DNA of 38,903 nt from Candidatus Caenarcanum bioreactoricola. GTDB taxonomy: Bacteria; Cyanobacteriota; Vampirovibrionia; Caenarcaniphilales; Caenarcanaceae. The translations under genes were made by a program, and so were the position numbers. Shown here one piece after another: positions 24,212-31,837 of this stretch. Positions within the stretch are counted from its first letter, which is position 1. Each line of letters begins with the position of its first letter. The stretch spans positions 1-38,903 of the forward strand of contig MOYB01000008.1 in the NCBI GenBank assembly GCA_001899385.1. Reading direction: 5' to 3'. The notes under the pieces were generated by a model. It saw nothing but the letters and a program-made list of their open reading frames with translations. It was not told where the DNA came from and did no database searches.

Positions 24212-24250
24212 AAGGGGGTTACAATTTAAAAGAAGTGTAATCCCCCTTTT
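24212..24250 (+). terminator. Rho-independent terminator before the large fibre gene
   Basis: AAGGGGGTTACA (24212-24223) pairs with TGTAA-T-CCCCCTT (one bulged T), followed by TTTTTT. It ends the secreted-protein transcript, yet its T-run is only a few bases before the fibre ATG at 24255. Confidence 0.85.
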
Positions 24251-24254
24251 TTAT

Positions 24255-26102
24255 ATGAAACTCAAACAAGTTACTGATGTTACTAAAACAGCCTCTGAAA
24301 TAAATTCAACCCCTACTGCAACTGAAACAAATGCGTTAGTTTTAAACAAAAGTGCAGGTATTGTTACTTTACCTAGTATAACAAATAATAATAACGGATC
24401 AGTAACTATTGGAACTAACGGGATTATAGCTTATTTTCCTACAGCAGATGCAAAAGAGCAAAATCCTATAAGACTTTTAGCTACTACAGGAGCTACTTTA
24501 ACTTTAACAAATAATGCAACTAATTATGTTTATTCAGATTATAATGCAGGCTCTCCTATATTTTTAGTTACTCTTAATCCTAATGATTTTCTTGTAGATG
24601 GTAGAAAAGTACCCGTCTATCGAGTTGTAAGAGAAAATAACACTTTACATATTCTAAATTATGATGAGTACGGAGTTGCTTTAAGTAATAAAGCTTATTT
24701 TAAAGATGTTGCTTTACATAGTTTTGAAAGGCTTACAGGATTAGTTTTATCTACTGCAGCTACTAGAATATCAACAATAAGTGCGGGTAAAGTTTATTTT
24801 GGAGTTACTCTTGTAGATGTTAATGAAAATAAAGCAGGAGTTAGTGGTTTATTATTTGAATATTATTTAACTGGAGGTAATTGGAATCCAAGAAGATTAG
24901 TTACATCTTATGATTCTAATTATTATTCAAATGGTACAGATAGAGTAGTCTTAGATAATAATAAATGGGTATCTAAATACTTTTGGATTTGTGCAGATGG
25001 CGGAGAAGGAGCTTATTTTATACATGGTAATCAGTATAATACTCAGGCGGAAGCTTTAGCAGAACCTATTCCTAGTTTACCTCCTTTATTAAGTTCTCAC
25101 GCCCTTTTTGTAGGTAAAATAGTCATACAAAAAGGTGCTACTAATGGAGTGGCTTATACTAGAGAATGGGGAGCGGTTCTACAAAACTCTGTAGCTACAT
25201 CTCATAATAGTTTAACTAATATAGACCAAGCTGGAGTAGGCATTCTAAATGGGCATATATCAGACCAAACACAACTTTTAGTAGGTCAAAAATCATTTAA
25301 AGGAAGTACTAATGATGGTTCAACTGCTATTATAGCTGGTTTAGATTCAGATACTAATACAGTATTTCATGTAGATACTAATGGAATAGGGATATTCAAT
25401 GGAATAGGTGCTAATAACACTAATTATTTGTCTCTATCTAATACAGCGATTGTACCTAGTGTAAATAATACCCTTACATTAGGTTCTAACACTAATTTAT
25501 TTGTTAATACTTATACAAAAGCTGTTTCAAGTGATGTTGATTTAACTATAAATACAGGAACTAACAAAACTCTTATATTAGCTCAGCCTGTATGGGTTGA
25601 TTTAGACTTTCCTATTATTGTTCGTACAACAGGACCTAATGTTCCTGAATTGACTACAATGATAGGTAATATTACAGCCCCTTTGTGGGAAGTTAATGAT
25701 TATAATGTTTGTGAAGGACAAGAATCTCCTCATTTTTGGGTAGAGGGAACTCCTTTTTCTTGGCATATCCATTTAGTAACAAATGGTTTAGATACTAGTG
25801 ATAGATATGTTAGATTTGAAGTAGAATACTCATGGGCAAATGATTTAACAGTCTTAAGTACTCCAATAACATTAGACAGTACAGACCTTTTAATACCCGC
25901 AAATACCCCTTCTAAAACTATGCTTAGATTAAATCTTGGAAGTTTTACTCCTACTGGAGGTAAGATAGGATCTCATACATGGGCAAGATTAAAAAGAATC
26001 TCTTCTGTTGGGGCTGCTCCTTCTAATAGTCCTTGGATTACTATGCTACAAGCTCATATTCAAATAGATGGAATAGGGTCAAGATTTATAAGTTCTAAAT
26101 AA
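24255..26102 (+). CDS. Large tail-fibre/receptor-binding protein
   Basis: A 615-residue protein, rich in Thr, Asn, Gly and Ser. The N-terminus (MKLKQVTDVTKTASEINSTP) and a following LPSITNNNNGSVTIGTNGII are typical of phage fibres. Long beta-strand repeats occur, including TNTVFHVDTNGIGIFNGIG and SVNNTLTLGSNTNLFVNTYT, the latter common in beta-helical shafts. The C-terminal 150 residues contain a Trp/His-rich region (ESPHFWVEGTPFSWHIHLV) and a bundle-type end. Probably a trimeric adhesin that binds the host surface. Its start follows a terminator T-run with no ribosome-binding site visible. Confidence 0.78.
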   Translation: MKLKQVTDVTKTASEINSTPTATETNALVLNKSAGIVTLPSITNNNNGSVTIGTNGIIAYFPTADAKEQNPIRLLATTGATLTLTNNATNYVYSDYNAGSPIFLVTLNPNDFLVDGRKVPVYRVVRENNTLHILNYDEYGVALSNKAYFKDVALHSFERLTGLVLSTAATRISTISAGKVYFGVTLVDVNENKAGVSGLLFEYYLTGGNWNPRRLVTSYDSNYYSNGTDRVVLDNNKWVSKYFWICADGGEGAYFIHGNQYNTQAEALAEPIPSLPPLLSSHALFVGKIVIQKGATNGVAYTREWGAVLQNSVATSHNSLTNIDQAGVGILNGHISDQTQLLVGQKSFKGSTNDGSTAIIAGLDSDTNTVFHVDTNGIGIFNGIGANNTNYLSLSNTAIVPSVNNTLTLGSNTNLFVNTYTKAVSSDVDLTINTGTNKTLILAQPVWVDLDFPIIVRTTGPNVPELTTMIGNITAPLWEVNDYNVCEGQESPHFWVEGTPFSWHIHLVTNGLDTSDRYVRFEVEYSWANDLTVLSTPITLDSTDLLIPANTPSKTMLRLNLGSFTPTGGKIGSHTWARLKRISSVGAAPSNSPWITMLQAHIQIDGIGSRFISSK

Positions 26103-26103
26103 C

Positions 26104-26133
26104 TTGACAAAAGAAAATATATAGGGATATAAT
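26104..26133 (+). promoter_or_regulatory. Consensus-like sigma70 promoter
   Basis: TTGACA (26104-26109), an 18-base spacer, GGGA just before TATAAT (26128-26133). It begins 2 bases after the fibre stop and lies 30 bases before the ATG at 26163. Among the strongest-looking promoters in the window. Confidence 0.85.
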
Positions 26134-26162
26134 TTACATGTAAACATTAATTTAATTGATAC

Positions 26163-26369
26163 ATGAAAAGAATAATATTCCTTACAGTTATCTTAAGCTT
26201 ATTTATTTCCCTTGAAGGATCTGCAAAATATTTTTGTTGTCCTATAGTAGATAAATGTGCTCCTAAAGATAAATGTGCACCTAAAGTTGAATGTACTAAA
26301 CTATGCGACAAATGTGATATTTGTTATTACGGTACAGAAAAAGTAAACAAATGGTGGATTTTAAAATAA
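26163..26369 (+). CDS. Secreted cysteine-rich miniprotein
   Basis: A 68-residue protein with a clear signal peptide (MKRIIFLTVILSLFISLEGSA, cut probably after GSA). The mature peptide of about 47 residues holds eight cysteines in the order CC-x5-C-x5-C-x5-C-x3-C-x2-C-x2-C, with a repeated KCAPK unit, and ends WWILK. The spacing suggests disulfide knots or metal binding (CxxCxxC). It has its own very strong promoter and is followed by a candidate structured RNA and a terminator, so it is likely made in quantity. No family recognised; an envelope-acting or secreted effector is possible. Confidence 0.65.
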   Translation: MKRIIFLTVILSLFISLEGSAKYFCCPIVDKCAPKDKCAPKVECTKLCDKCDICYYGTEKVNKWWILK

Positions 26370-26407
26370 TCTAACTAAAAAGAGAGATTTAAAGATGAGG
26401 AGTCAAA

Positions 26408-26512
26408 AAAGAACCATACTTCAAGACACAATAATTAAAAATAAAGGATTTTTAAGAGAACTCACGGCTCTTTAAAAATCATCTGGTTCTTTACTAATCA
26501 CCCTCTGTCTTG
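26408..26512 (+). ncRNA. Candidate structured RNA with a predicted pseudoknot
   Basis: The 245-base gap between the Cys-rich gene and the next fibre gene has three complementary sets. P1 is AAAGAACCA (26408-26416) with TGGTTCTTT (26484-26492). P2 is a hairpin, GATTTTTAAGAG (26447-26458) with CTCTTTAAAAATC (26468-26480, one bulge). P3 is CAAGACA (26422-26428) with TGTCTTG (26506-26512). P1 and P3 cross, which defines a pseudoknot around P2. A terminator follows at 26521. It could be a free small RNA or a 3' UTR element. Pairing found by eye, not by folding software. Confidence 0.45.
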
Positions 26513-26520
26513 TTCATTTT

Positions 26521-26570
26521 AAGAAACCCTTGCTCTTGTCACCCCTAAGAGAAGGGTTTCTTTTTTTTTT
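26521..26570 (+). terminator. Rho-independent terminator with a long T-run
   Basis: AAGAAACCCTT-g-CTCTT (26521-26537) pairs with AAGAG-AAGGGTTTCTT (26547-26562), followed by an unbroken T-run to 26570. It ends the transcript from the 26104 promoter. Confidence 0.92.
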
Positions 26571-26590
26571 CTCTAATAGGTACAATTTGA

Positions 26591-26596
26591 TATAGT
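26591..26596 (+). promoter_or_regulatory. Weak -10 box before the second fibre gene
   Basis: TTTGATATAGTTTT gives TATAGT, 18 bases before the ATG at 26615 and just past the terminator, so some promoter is needed here. No clear -35. Confidence 0.3.
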
Positions 26597-26614
26597 TTTT
26601 CTCATTTTATCAAC

Positions 26615-27589
26615 ATGGCTCTTTTAAACGGTTTACAAATAAAAAATAGTTCAATATTAAAAGAAAAAATTCATCTTGAAGCTCCTTACAACTCTTACGA
26701 TCCTGTTCCCAAATCCTATGTGGATTCCATTGCACAAGGGTTAGACATTAAGCAAAGTGTAAAACTAGCTACAACAGAAAATCTAGATGCTACTTATGCC
26801 TATCCTAATTTAACAGCTGTTGATAATGGAGCTTTATCAATAGATTCTCTTCCTACTACAAATGGAATGAGAGTCCTTATTAAAGATCAAACAGATAAAA
26901 CAACAAATGGGTTATATACTGTTTTAAATTTAGGTTCTCCTACAACTCCTTTTATTTTAAGTCGTTCAGATGATGCAAACATTTCAACAGAGATAAAACA
27001 GGGCATGTATGTTTTTGTTGAATCGGGAGATGTGAATGGATCTAAAGGATTTGCTTTATTTACAGATAATCCTATAACCTTAGGAGATACAGATCTTGAA
27101 TTTACTTTATTTTATGTACAAAGTAATGCTTTAAATGCAGGAAACTATCTTTCAAAAGATATAGATACTCTTAATGTAGAAATAGGGTATGGGTTACAAG
27201 ATAATGGAACCAATAAAATAACTATTCTCCCTAAAAATACCTCTATAGCAGTTGATATTGCAGGAGTTTCTGTTTCTACCCTAAGCTATAGTGATAAAAA
27301 ACTTTTAGCTTTAGCTACAACCGCAGATAATGATTTAGCTCTTGCTACTTCTTTAACAAAAACACCAATAGGATATTTAACAGTATTTATTAATGGAGTT
27401 GCAGAAGCTATTGCAAATGGAAACTCTGAAAAAAATTCATATCCTTGTTATTTTTCAGCAGACAGTGGCATAACAGCTAAAAGTTATGCAACAATAGCTG
27501 CAGGGGATTATCTTTATTGGAATGGGTCTGTTGCAGGGTATCAATTAGAAACAACAGATATTATAGAACTTCATTATTCCTCTTTTTAG
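26615..27589 (+). CDS. Tail-fibre/appendage protein
   Basis: A 324-residue protein whose first 190 residues follow a widespread phage fibre pattern: DPVPKSYVDSIAQGLDIKQS, KLATTENLDATYAY, GALSIDSLPTTNGMRVLIKD, TTNGLYTVLNLGS, KQGMYVFVESGDVNGSKGFA. Such domains serve as attachment or shaft parts of tail fibres. The C-terminal 130 residues (LLALATTADNDLALATSLTK, WNGSVAGYQLETTDIIELHY) form a capsule-like beta end. With the proteins at 11320, 17929 and 24255 the phage has at least four adhesin-type proteins. Confidence 0.75.
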   Translation: MALLNGLQIKNSSILKEKIHLEAPYNSYDPVPKSYVDSIAQGLDIKQSVKLATTENLDATYAYPNLTAVDNGALSIDSLPTTNGMRVLIKDQTDKTTNGLYTVLNLGSPTTPFILSRSDDANISTEIKQGMYVFVESGDVNGSKGFALFTDNPITLGDTDLEFTLFYVQSNALNAGNYLSKDIDTLNVEIGYGLQDNGTNKITILPKNTSIAVDIAGVSVSTLSYSDKKLLALATTADNDLALATSLTKTPIGYLTVFINGVAEAIANGNSEKNSYPCYFSADSGITAKSYATIAAGDYLYWNGSVAGYQLETTDIIELHYSSF

Positions 27590-27590
27590 A

Positions 27591-27620
27591 TTGACTAAAC
27601 CCTTCTTTTAGTGATATACT
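27591..27620 (+). promoter_or_regulatory. Strong promoter for the mazG operon
   Basis: TTGACT (27591-27596), 18-base spacer, TATACT (27615-27620) preceded by GTGA. It starts 1 base after the fibre stop and 30 bases before the ATG at 27651. Drives mazG and the overlapping small genes behind it. Confidence 0.82.
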
Positions 27621-27650
27621 TTTTCAAGAGTTTAAAAAGGACATTTGAAA

Positions 27651-28007
27651 ATGGTTTTATATGAAAAGAATATAACAAATTTTCCCCCAAGAGAAGGCTG
27701 GAAGAATGATTTACAAAACTTAAATGATATTTTAGCTTCTGAAAAAGGTTTTTGGACTAGTAAAATGGGTACAGCTTTAGGTATTTGTACAGAAGCAGGG
27801 GAATTAGCTGATATAGTTAGAAAATTAGAAGGAGATAAGAAAGTAAAAGCTTCTGATGACTTATCTAATTTAGAAGAGTCTTTAAAATATGAAATTGCAG
27901 ATGTTATGGTTTATCTTTTTCAGTTAGCAACTCTTTATAAAGTTGATATAGATGAAGCTTTACATGAAAAGATTCAAATAATTTATGGTAGAACTTTTAA
28001 AAGTTAG
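27651..28007 (+). CDS. MazG-like nucleoside triphosphate pyrophosphohydrolase
   Basis: A 118-residue all-helical protein with the MazG acidic pattern: EAGELADIVRKLEG, then a second helix LKYEIADVMVYLFQLA supplying E and D for the metal cluster. MazG enzymes remove pyrophosphate from NTPs or dNTPs; phage copies are thought to clean or tune nucleotide pools or alarmone signalling. The start at ATG 27651 has AAAAGG 10 bases upstream; a TTG at 27645 in the same frame is less likely. First gene of an operon of overlapping unknowns, sharing the nucleotide theme with thyX. Confidence 0.85.
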   Translation: MVLYEKNITNFPPREGWKNDLQNLNDILASEKGFWTSKMGTALGICTEAGELADIVRKLEGDKKVKASDDLSNLEESLKYEIADVMVYLFQLATLYKVDIDEALHEKIQIIYGRTFKS

Positions 28008-28442
28008 ATGACTCAAAAAGCATTACATACTTTTGCTTATTTGTTAACACCTTATAAAGAGTTAAAGTCTCCTAAAGCAAAATCAAAAGCAGTAGGTTTT
28101 CTTGAAGATAGATGTATTAATTTATGGTTATCTTCTTGTATGAATCAATTAGAGTTTAAATTACTTCTTCAAAAGCATAAAATAACTTATTATAAAATAC
28201 TAGAAGTTAATTTAATGTTATATAATAACTTTAATACTCTAGTTGCAGTTATTACCTGTAATAAAGATATAAAAGGTTTATATAGTGCCTTAGGTCCTAA
28301 ACGAATGACTAATGATTTTATTAAAAGTTTAAAACTTTATGAAGAAAATCATACAGTTCAAGATACGATTAACCTAAAAGATCATTTATTCTTCGAAGAT
28401 GGTACCTTATTTAAACATCCTGATGAGTTTTTAAACTTATGA
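28008..28442 (+). CDS. Protein of unknown function in the mazG operon
   Basis: A 144-residue helical protein whose ATG directly abuts the mazG TAG, so probably coupled. Basic N-terminus (YKELKSPKAKSKAVGFLEDR), a short hydrophobic patch (LEVNLMLYNNFNTLVAVITC) and an acidic end. The stop overlaps the next ATG. No motif recognised. Confidence 0.6.
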   Translation: MTQKALHTFAYLLTPYKELKSPKAKSKAVGFLEDRCINLWLSSCMNQLEFKLLLQKHKITYYKILEVNLMLYNNFNTLVAVITCNKDIKGLYSALGPKRMTNDFIKSLKLYEENHTVQDTINLKDHLFFEDGTLFKHPDEFLNL

Positions 28443-28882
28443 CTAAAGATATTCTTAGAAACATAAAGAATTTAGATACTATACCTCCTTATAGTCTTAT
28501 TTTAGCTAATAAGGAAGGATATGTAACTAATATTATTGCTTTAAGACAACAAACATGGATTCATAGATTTATTTTTAGTCATGGATACTTTTGGTTATGG
28601 TGTTTTATTCAAGTTTTATTTTGGAAATATATATTTAAACAAGAAGTTATGGGGATTATTATTCCTAGAGAGGATAAAACTAATTCTCTTTTAGATGTTT
28701 TTAATCTTGCTGATTTAATTAAAACTATTCCCTTGATAGATACCTTGCTTTCAGTTCGCCCCTTATATTTAGTAATTCCACAACCTAAATATATAGGTAA
28801 AACCCTTAAAGCAAGTATTTATATCCAAGGGAAAGGTGAATCAGATTTTAAATGGGTATATAATATACATAATGAAAGCTAA
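28439..28882 (+). CDS. Membrane protein of unknown function
   Basis: A 147-residue protein overlapping its upstream neighbour by 4 bases. A strongly hydrophobic, Trp/Phe-rich stretch at about residues 44-66 (FIFSHGYFWLWCFIQVLFWK) is probably one membrane span or hairpin. The C-terminal 75 residues look soluble (PREDKTNSLLDVFNLADLIK; LKASIYIQGKGESDFKW). Function unknown. Confidence 0.55.
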   Translation: MTKDILRNIKNLDTIPPYSLILANKEGYVTNIIALRQQTWIHRFIFSHGYFWLWCFIQVLFWKYIFKQEVMGIIIPREDKTNSLLDVFNLADLIKTIPLIDTLLSVRPLYLVIPQPKYIGKTLKASIYIQGKGESDFKWVYNIHNES

Positions 28883-29192
28883 ACTAGAAGGATTTAATGA
28901 TTTAAACAGAGAAGTTTTTAATTTTTACATCTCTGAAAGTGATGATACCTTTGGATATGTAATAAAACATTGTCTTGAAATAACTAAAGATAATATTTTC
29001 TTCTCAAGTTTTATAAATAATAAAGAAGTTTATGGACAAACTAAGTTACATGCGTTTAAAGATAGAGCACTTTTAGCTATTTTTAATTTACTACCAGAAG
29101 AAGTTATTAAAAAACAAATTAACTTAACTAAACCCCCTAGAAAAAGATTAAAAAGAGATTTTTCTATTCCTATAACTAAGCTTTCTTTTTAA
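28872..29192 (+). CDS. Protein of unknown function
   Basis: Starting at ATG 28872 it has 106 residues and overlaps the previous gene by 11 bases; an earlier in-frame ATG at 28836 would overlap by 47, which is less likely. It has an acidic first half (FNFYISESDDTFGYVIKH) and a basic, Pro-containing end (NLTKPPRKRLKRDFSIPITK). Possibly nucleic-acid-binding through the basic tail, though nothing diagnostic is seen. Confidence 0.5.
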   Translation: MKAKLEGFNDLNREVFNFYISESDDTFGYVIKHCLEITKDNIFFSSFINNKEVYGQTKLHAFKDRALLAIFNLLPEEVIKKQINLTKPPRKRLKRDFSIPITKLSF

Positions 29193-29212
29193 TTAAATGC
29201 TAAACTTAAAGT

Positions 29213-29776
29213 ATGCTTTTTTTTAAAACAACACTTGATTTAACTAATAAACAAATAACACCACAAGAGGTGTATGATAGTTTATTAACTACACCTATGG
29301 TTTATCTACCTATATGGTTTAATTCCATAGATGAGGTGCAAAACCTTCAATTAGGTAAGCCTATAACTAAAAAATGTGGCAATGTTTATGAATCAGAAGA
29401 GGTCTTTACAGAGCACCCTTCAAAGATTAACTCTTTTATAAAGTTTAATACCTATAAAATAATCTATCTTTATTCTACTATCGATGGTGTTAAACAATTT
29501 TTTACTTCTTTAGAAGATGTTGAAACACCTTTTCCTTATGTTGAAACTAAAAATATGTTAACTTTTCCTAGCTTTAAAGAGTGTTTTAATTATTTAATGT
29601 GTTTTGAACCTAAAAGCTTTGATATTGTCTGTGTTGATGGTTTTGTACTTGATTTAGAGGAAATACAATCCTCTTTTAAAGAAACTAAAGGCTTTAATGA
29701 AGAAATAAATATAGATTTAACAGGTTTATATCTTACTAAAGCTAATATGCTTGAAGTACTTAAAAGAGAGGGGTAA
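29213..29776 (+). CDS. Protein of unknown function
   Basis: A 187-residue soluble-looking protein, rich in Phe, Lys and Glu. It contains segments such as TTPMVYLPIWFNSIDEVQNL and SFDIVCVDGFVLDLEEIQSS. No membrane span or signal peptide. It is in line with its neighbours and followed 7 bases later by a GTG-started gene. No family recognised. Confidence 0.6.
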   Translation: MLFFKTTLDLTNKQITPQEVYDSLLTTPMVYLPIWFNSIDEVQNLQLGKPITKKCGNVYESEEVFTEHPSKINSFIKFNTYKIIYLYSTIDGVKQFFTSLEDVETPFPYVETKNMLTFPSFKECFNYLMCFEPKSFDIVCVDGFVLDLEEIQSSFKETKGFNEEINIDLTGLYLTKANMLEVLKREG

Positions 29777-29783
29777 TTAAACT

Positions 29784-30086
29784 GTGGCAAATATTAAAAA
29801 GACTAAATATGAGTGTCATCTAGATAAAATGTGGATTTATTCTAGAGATTCTAAAAATAATCTAAATTCTTTTATAGTGTCCTATATTATGGACTCTAAT
29901 CCCCCTTCTATAGGGATATATAAAGTAGATTTTAATAATTCCAAAAGCTTTACTCTTCTCCAAGAACTATCCTATAGTCATAAGAATCAAATTACAGATG
30001 ATGAAATTAAAAAAGTAGCTATTAACTTTAAACAATCTTTAATTGATAAAGGATTTGAGATTCTCCCTAGTTTATTTGAGAGATGA
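29784..30086 (+). CDS. Protein of unknown function (GTG start)
   Basis: A 100-residue protein starting at GTG 29784. It is basic N-terminally (ANIKKTKYECHLDKMWIYSR) with a beta-type core (PPSIGIYKVDFNNSKSFTLL). Its TGA overlaps the next ATG by 4 bases. Part of the run of small early-type genes. No motif recognised. Confidence 0.55.
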   Translation: MANIKKTKYECHLDKMWIYSRDSKNNLNSFIVSYIMDSNPPSIGIYKVDFNNSKSFTLLQELSYSHKNQITDDEIKKVAINFKQSLIDKGFEILPSLFER

Positions 30087-30418
30087 AAGTTTACTTAGAT
30101 TCAAAAGAAGAAGTTTTAGAAACCTTTGAATTAATTGATTCAGAAGGTAAGTTTTATATTACCTTTAAATTGTGTTTTAATACTGAAATAGCGGGTAATA
30201 AACTTTTTTATGTGTTTTATGAAATCTTTGAGAATGAAAACGGAATGGTTATATATGATCCCTTTAGAAAGGTTATAAAACCTTCTGTATGGGTCTTTAA
30301 ACACTTACAGAAAGAGGATATATGCACCTCTCTTATGTTTAAAAAGACTAAAGAGAATGTGTTAACAAACCCTCAATATCAAAACTTTAAAGAATCTGTT
30401 ATAAATTTACTACAATAG
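30083..30418 (+). CDS. Protein of unknown function
   Basis: A 111-residue protein, coupled by a 4-base overlap. Its beta-rich core (GKFYITFKLCFNTEIAGNKL; FYVFYEIFENENGMVIYD) resembles the size and style of the preceding protein. The following promoter box begins within its last codons. No family recognised. Confidence 0.55.
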   Translation: MKVYLDSKEEVLETFELIDSEGKFYITFKLCFNTEIAGNKLFYVFYEIFENENGMVIYDPFRKVIKPSVWVFKHLQKEDICTSLMFKKTKENVLTNPQYQNFKESVINLLQ

Positions 30419-30426
30419 GGTATAAT
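30418..30426 (+). promoter_or_regulatory. GGGTATAAT promoter box
   Basis: AGGGTATAAT with TATAAT at 30421-30426, a poor -35 (GTTATA-like) about 17-18 bases upstream, and 27 bases to the ATG at 30453. Confidence 0.6.
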
Positions 30427-30452
30427 AAAACTACAAACTTGTGAGGTATCTT

Positions 30453-30773
30453 ATGTGTCCCTTAATATCTAATATTTTAGGTGCTCTATTTTGTATTATT
30501 CTAGTCTTAGTGATTCTTTTTATAGTTTTCTTTTTTATAGCTTTTATTATAGGAGAAATTAGAGACGACCAAAAAGAAACAGAAGATATAAGAAAAACTC
30601 TTGACTTTGATTCTAGATTAAATCTCTTTTTAATGTCTACAGAAGCCTTTAAAAATTGGTTTTCCTATAATCACATGGAATACTCTACTGAAGAAGAAGC
30701 TTTAGAAGATTGGAAAGACCAAAATAAATTAAACCCTTATATTCATGGAGAAGTAGATGATGATAACCTTTAA
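30453..30773 (+). CDS. Membrane protein with acidic cytoplasmic-type tail
   Basis: The ATG at 30453 is chosen because GAGG lies 7 bases upstream; the in-frame GTG at 30441 is that site itself. It has 106 residues: a long hydrophobic segment (about 5-33, LGALFCIILVLVILFIVFFF), then an acidic tail (TEEEALEDWKDQNKLN; ends EVDDDNL). It overlaps the next membrane-protein gene by 17 bases. Function unknown. Confidence 0.6.
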   Translation: MCPLISNILGALFCIILVLVILFIVFFFIAFIIGEIRDDQKETEDIRKTLDFDSRLNLFLMSTEAFKNWFSYNHMEYSTEEEALEDWKDQNKLNPYIHGEVDDDNL

Positions 30774-30948
30774 GCAAGGTCTTCTTATAGTCTTAGCTAA
30801 TATAATCGCTTGTGGAATAGGTTCTTATATAGGTTTTAACATAGGGAAATGGGTTGAAAATATATCTAAGCCTTTTAAAAGAAAAAAAGCTATTAAATTT
30901 ATAAGTATTTTAAGGGGAGTAAGAAAATTCAGCATAAAGCTTCATTAA
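30757..30948 (+). pseudogene. 5' part of a membrane-protein gene cut by tnpB element copy 2
   Basis: 63 codons encode one membrane span (about residues 8-32, GLLIVLANIIACGIGSYIGF) and a basic stretch (KPFKRKKAIKFISILRG), ending SIKLH. The stop TAA is the first three bases of the mobile element (30946-30948). Joining codon 63 to the base after the element (33798) continues in frame as P-NIEKLIEENPVAFREYKVK before a stop at 33860. So the gene was probably at least 83 codons long and was interrupted by the insertion. Confidence 0.6.
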
Positions 30949-31051
30949 ATTCCCCGACGCTTGCATCGAGATATTAGTATTATACCCAATTAAAGTAAAA
31001 AAAAAACACTTTAAATTGACAAAAGACTTAAAGAAGTATAAAATAGGAAGT

Positions 31052-31837
31052 ATGAAAGCAAGGTATCAGTACAGATTCTATCCAACATTACAGCAAAAAG
31101 CAAGCTTGTCTCAGCTTTTTGGATGTATAAGGGTAGTTTGGAACGATGCTTTAGCTATCTGTAAACAAGAAGCAAAGAAGCCAAGCTTCAACGCTCTTTC
31201 AGCTCTTCTAACTCAATCTAAAAAGACAGAGGAAAGGAAATGGTTGAATGAAGTTTCTTGTGTTCCCTTGCAACAAACCTTAAGGAATCAAGAGGTTGCT
31301 TTTAAGAACTTCTTTGATTCTTGTAAAGGAAAAAGGAAGGGAAAGAAGCTTGCATACCCTAAGTTCAAAAAGAAAGCTAACAAGCAAACAGCAGAGTTCA
31401 CTAATTCAGCCTTTCAACTTAAAGGAACTCAAGTTTATTTAGCAAAGATAGGATTTATAAAACCCGTCTGGTCTAGAGAGTTAGCTTCTGTCCCTAGTTC
31501 AGCAACAATAATCAAGGACAATGCTGACAGATACTTTATAAGCTTCGTTGTTGAAATTAAGCCTGTTAAGCTTCCAGCAAAGAACAAAAGCGTTGGGATT
31601 GATTTAGGAATCAAGACCTTTGCTGTTTTAAGTACTGGAGAGCAATTCAAAAGTCCTTGCTATTTTAGGCTCTACAAGGGACTTAAAAAGCTTCAACGAT
31701 CCCTTTCTAAAAAACAGAAAGGGTCAAATAGAAGATACAAAGCAAGGATTAGGGTTGCTAAAAAGCATAATAAGATTGCAGAAGTCAGGAATGATTTCTT
31801 GCATAAACTATCCACTAAAATAGTCAAGGAGAACCAA
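31052..31837 (+). pseudogene. tnpB: tnpB copy 2, N-terminal half
   Basis: It encodes the first 262 residues of a TnpB: start MKARYQYRFYPTLQQKASLS, GCIRVVWNDAL, YPKFKKKANKQTAEF, and the RuvC-I aspartate in SVGIDLGIKTFAVLSTGE. It runs to LHKLSTKIVKENQ, after which family similarity stops and unrelated codons lead to a stop at 31921. I start at ATG 31052; a TTG at 31016 is part of a TTGACA -35-like box. The missing half resumes at 33402. As it stands the nuclease lacks RuvC-II, the zinc ribbon and RuvC-III. Confidence 0.88.

Noticed and set aside
30968-30976. Minus-strand GGGTATAAT inside the left end of tnpB copy 2
   Set aside because: It matches the phage promoter box but points away from tnpB towards a convergent stretch with no minus-strand gene; probably chance.
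31016-31051. TTG start giving a longer tnpB copy 2
   Set aside because: The TTG is the start of a TTGACA promoter-like box, and family members begin at the equivalent of ATG 31052.
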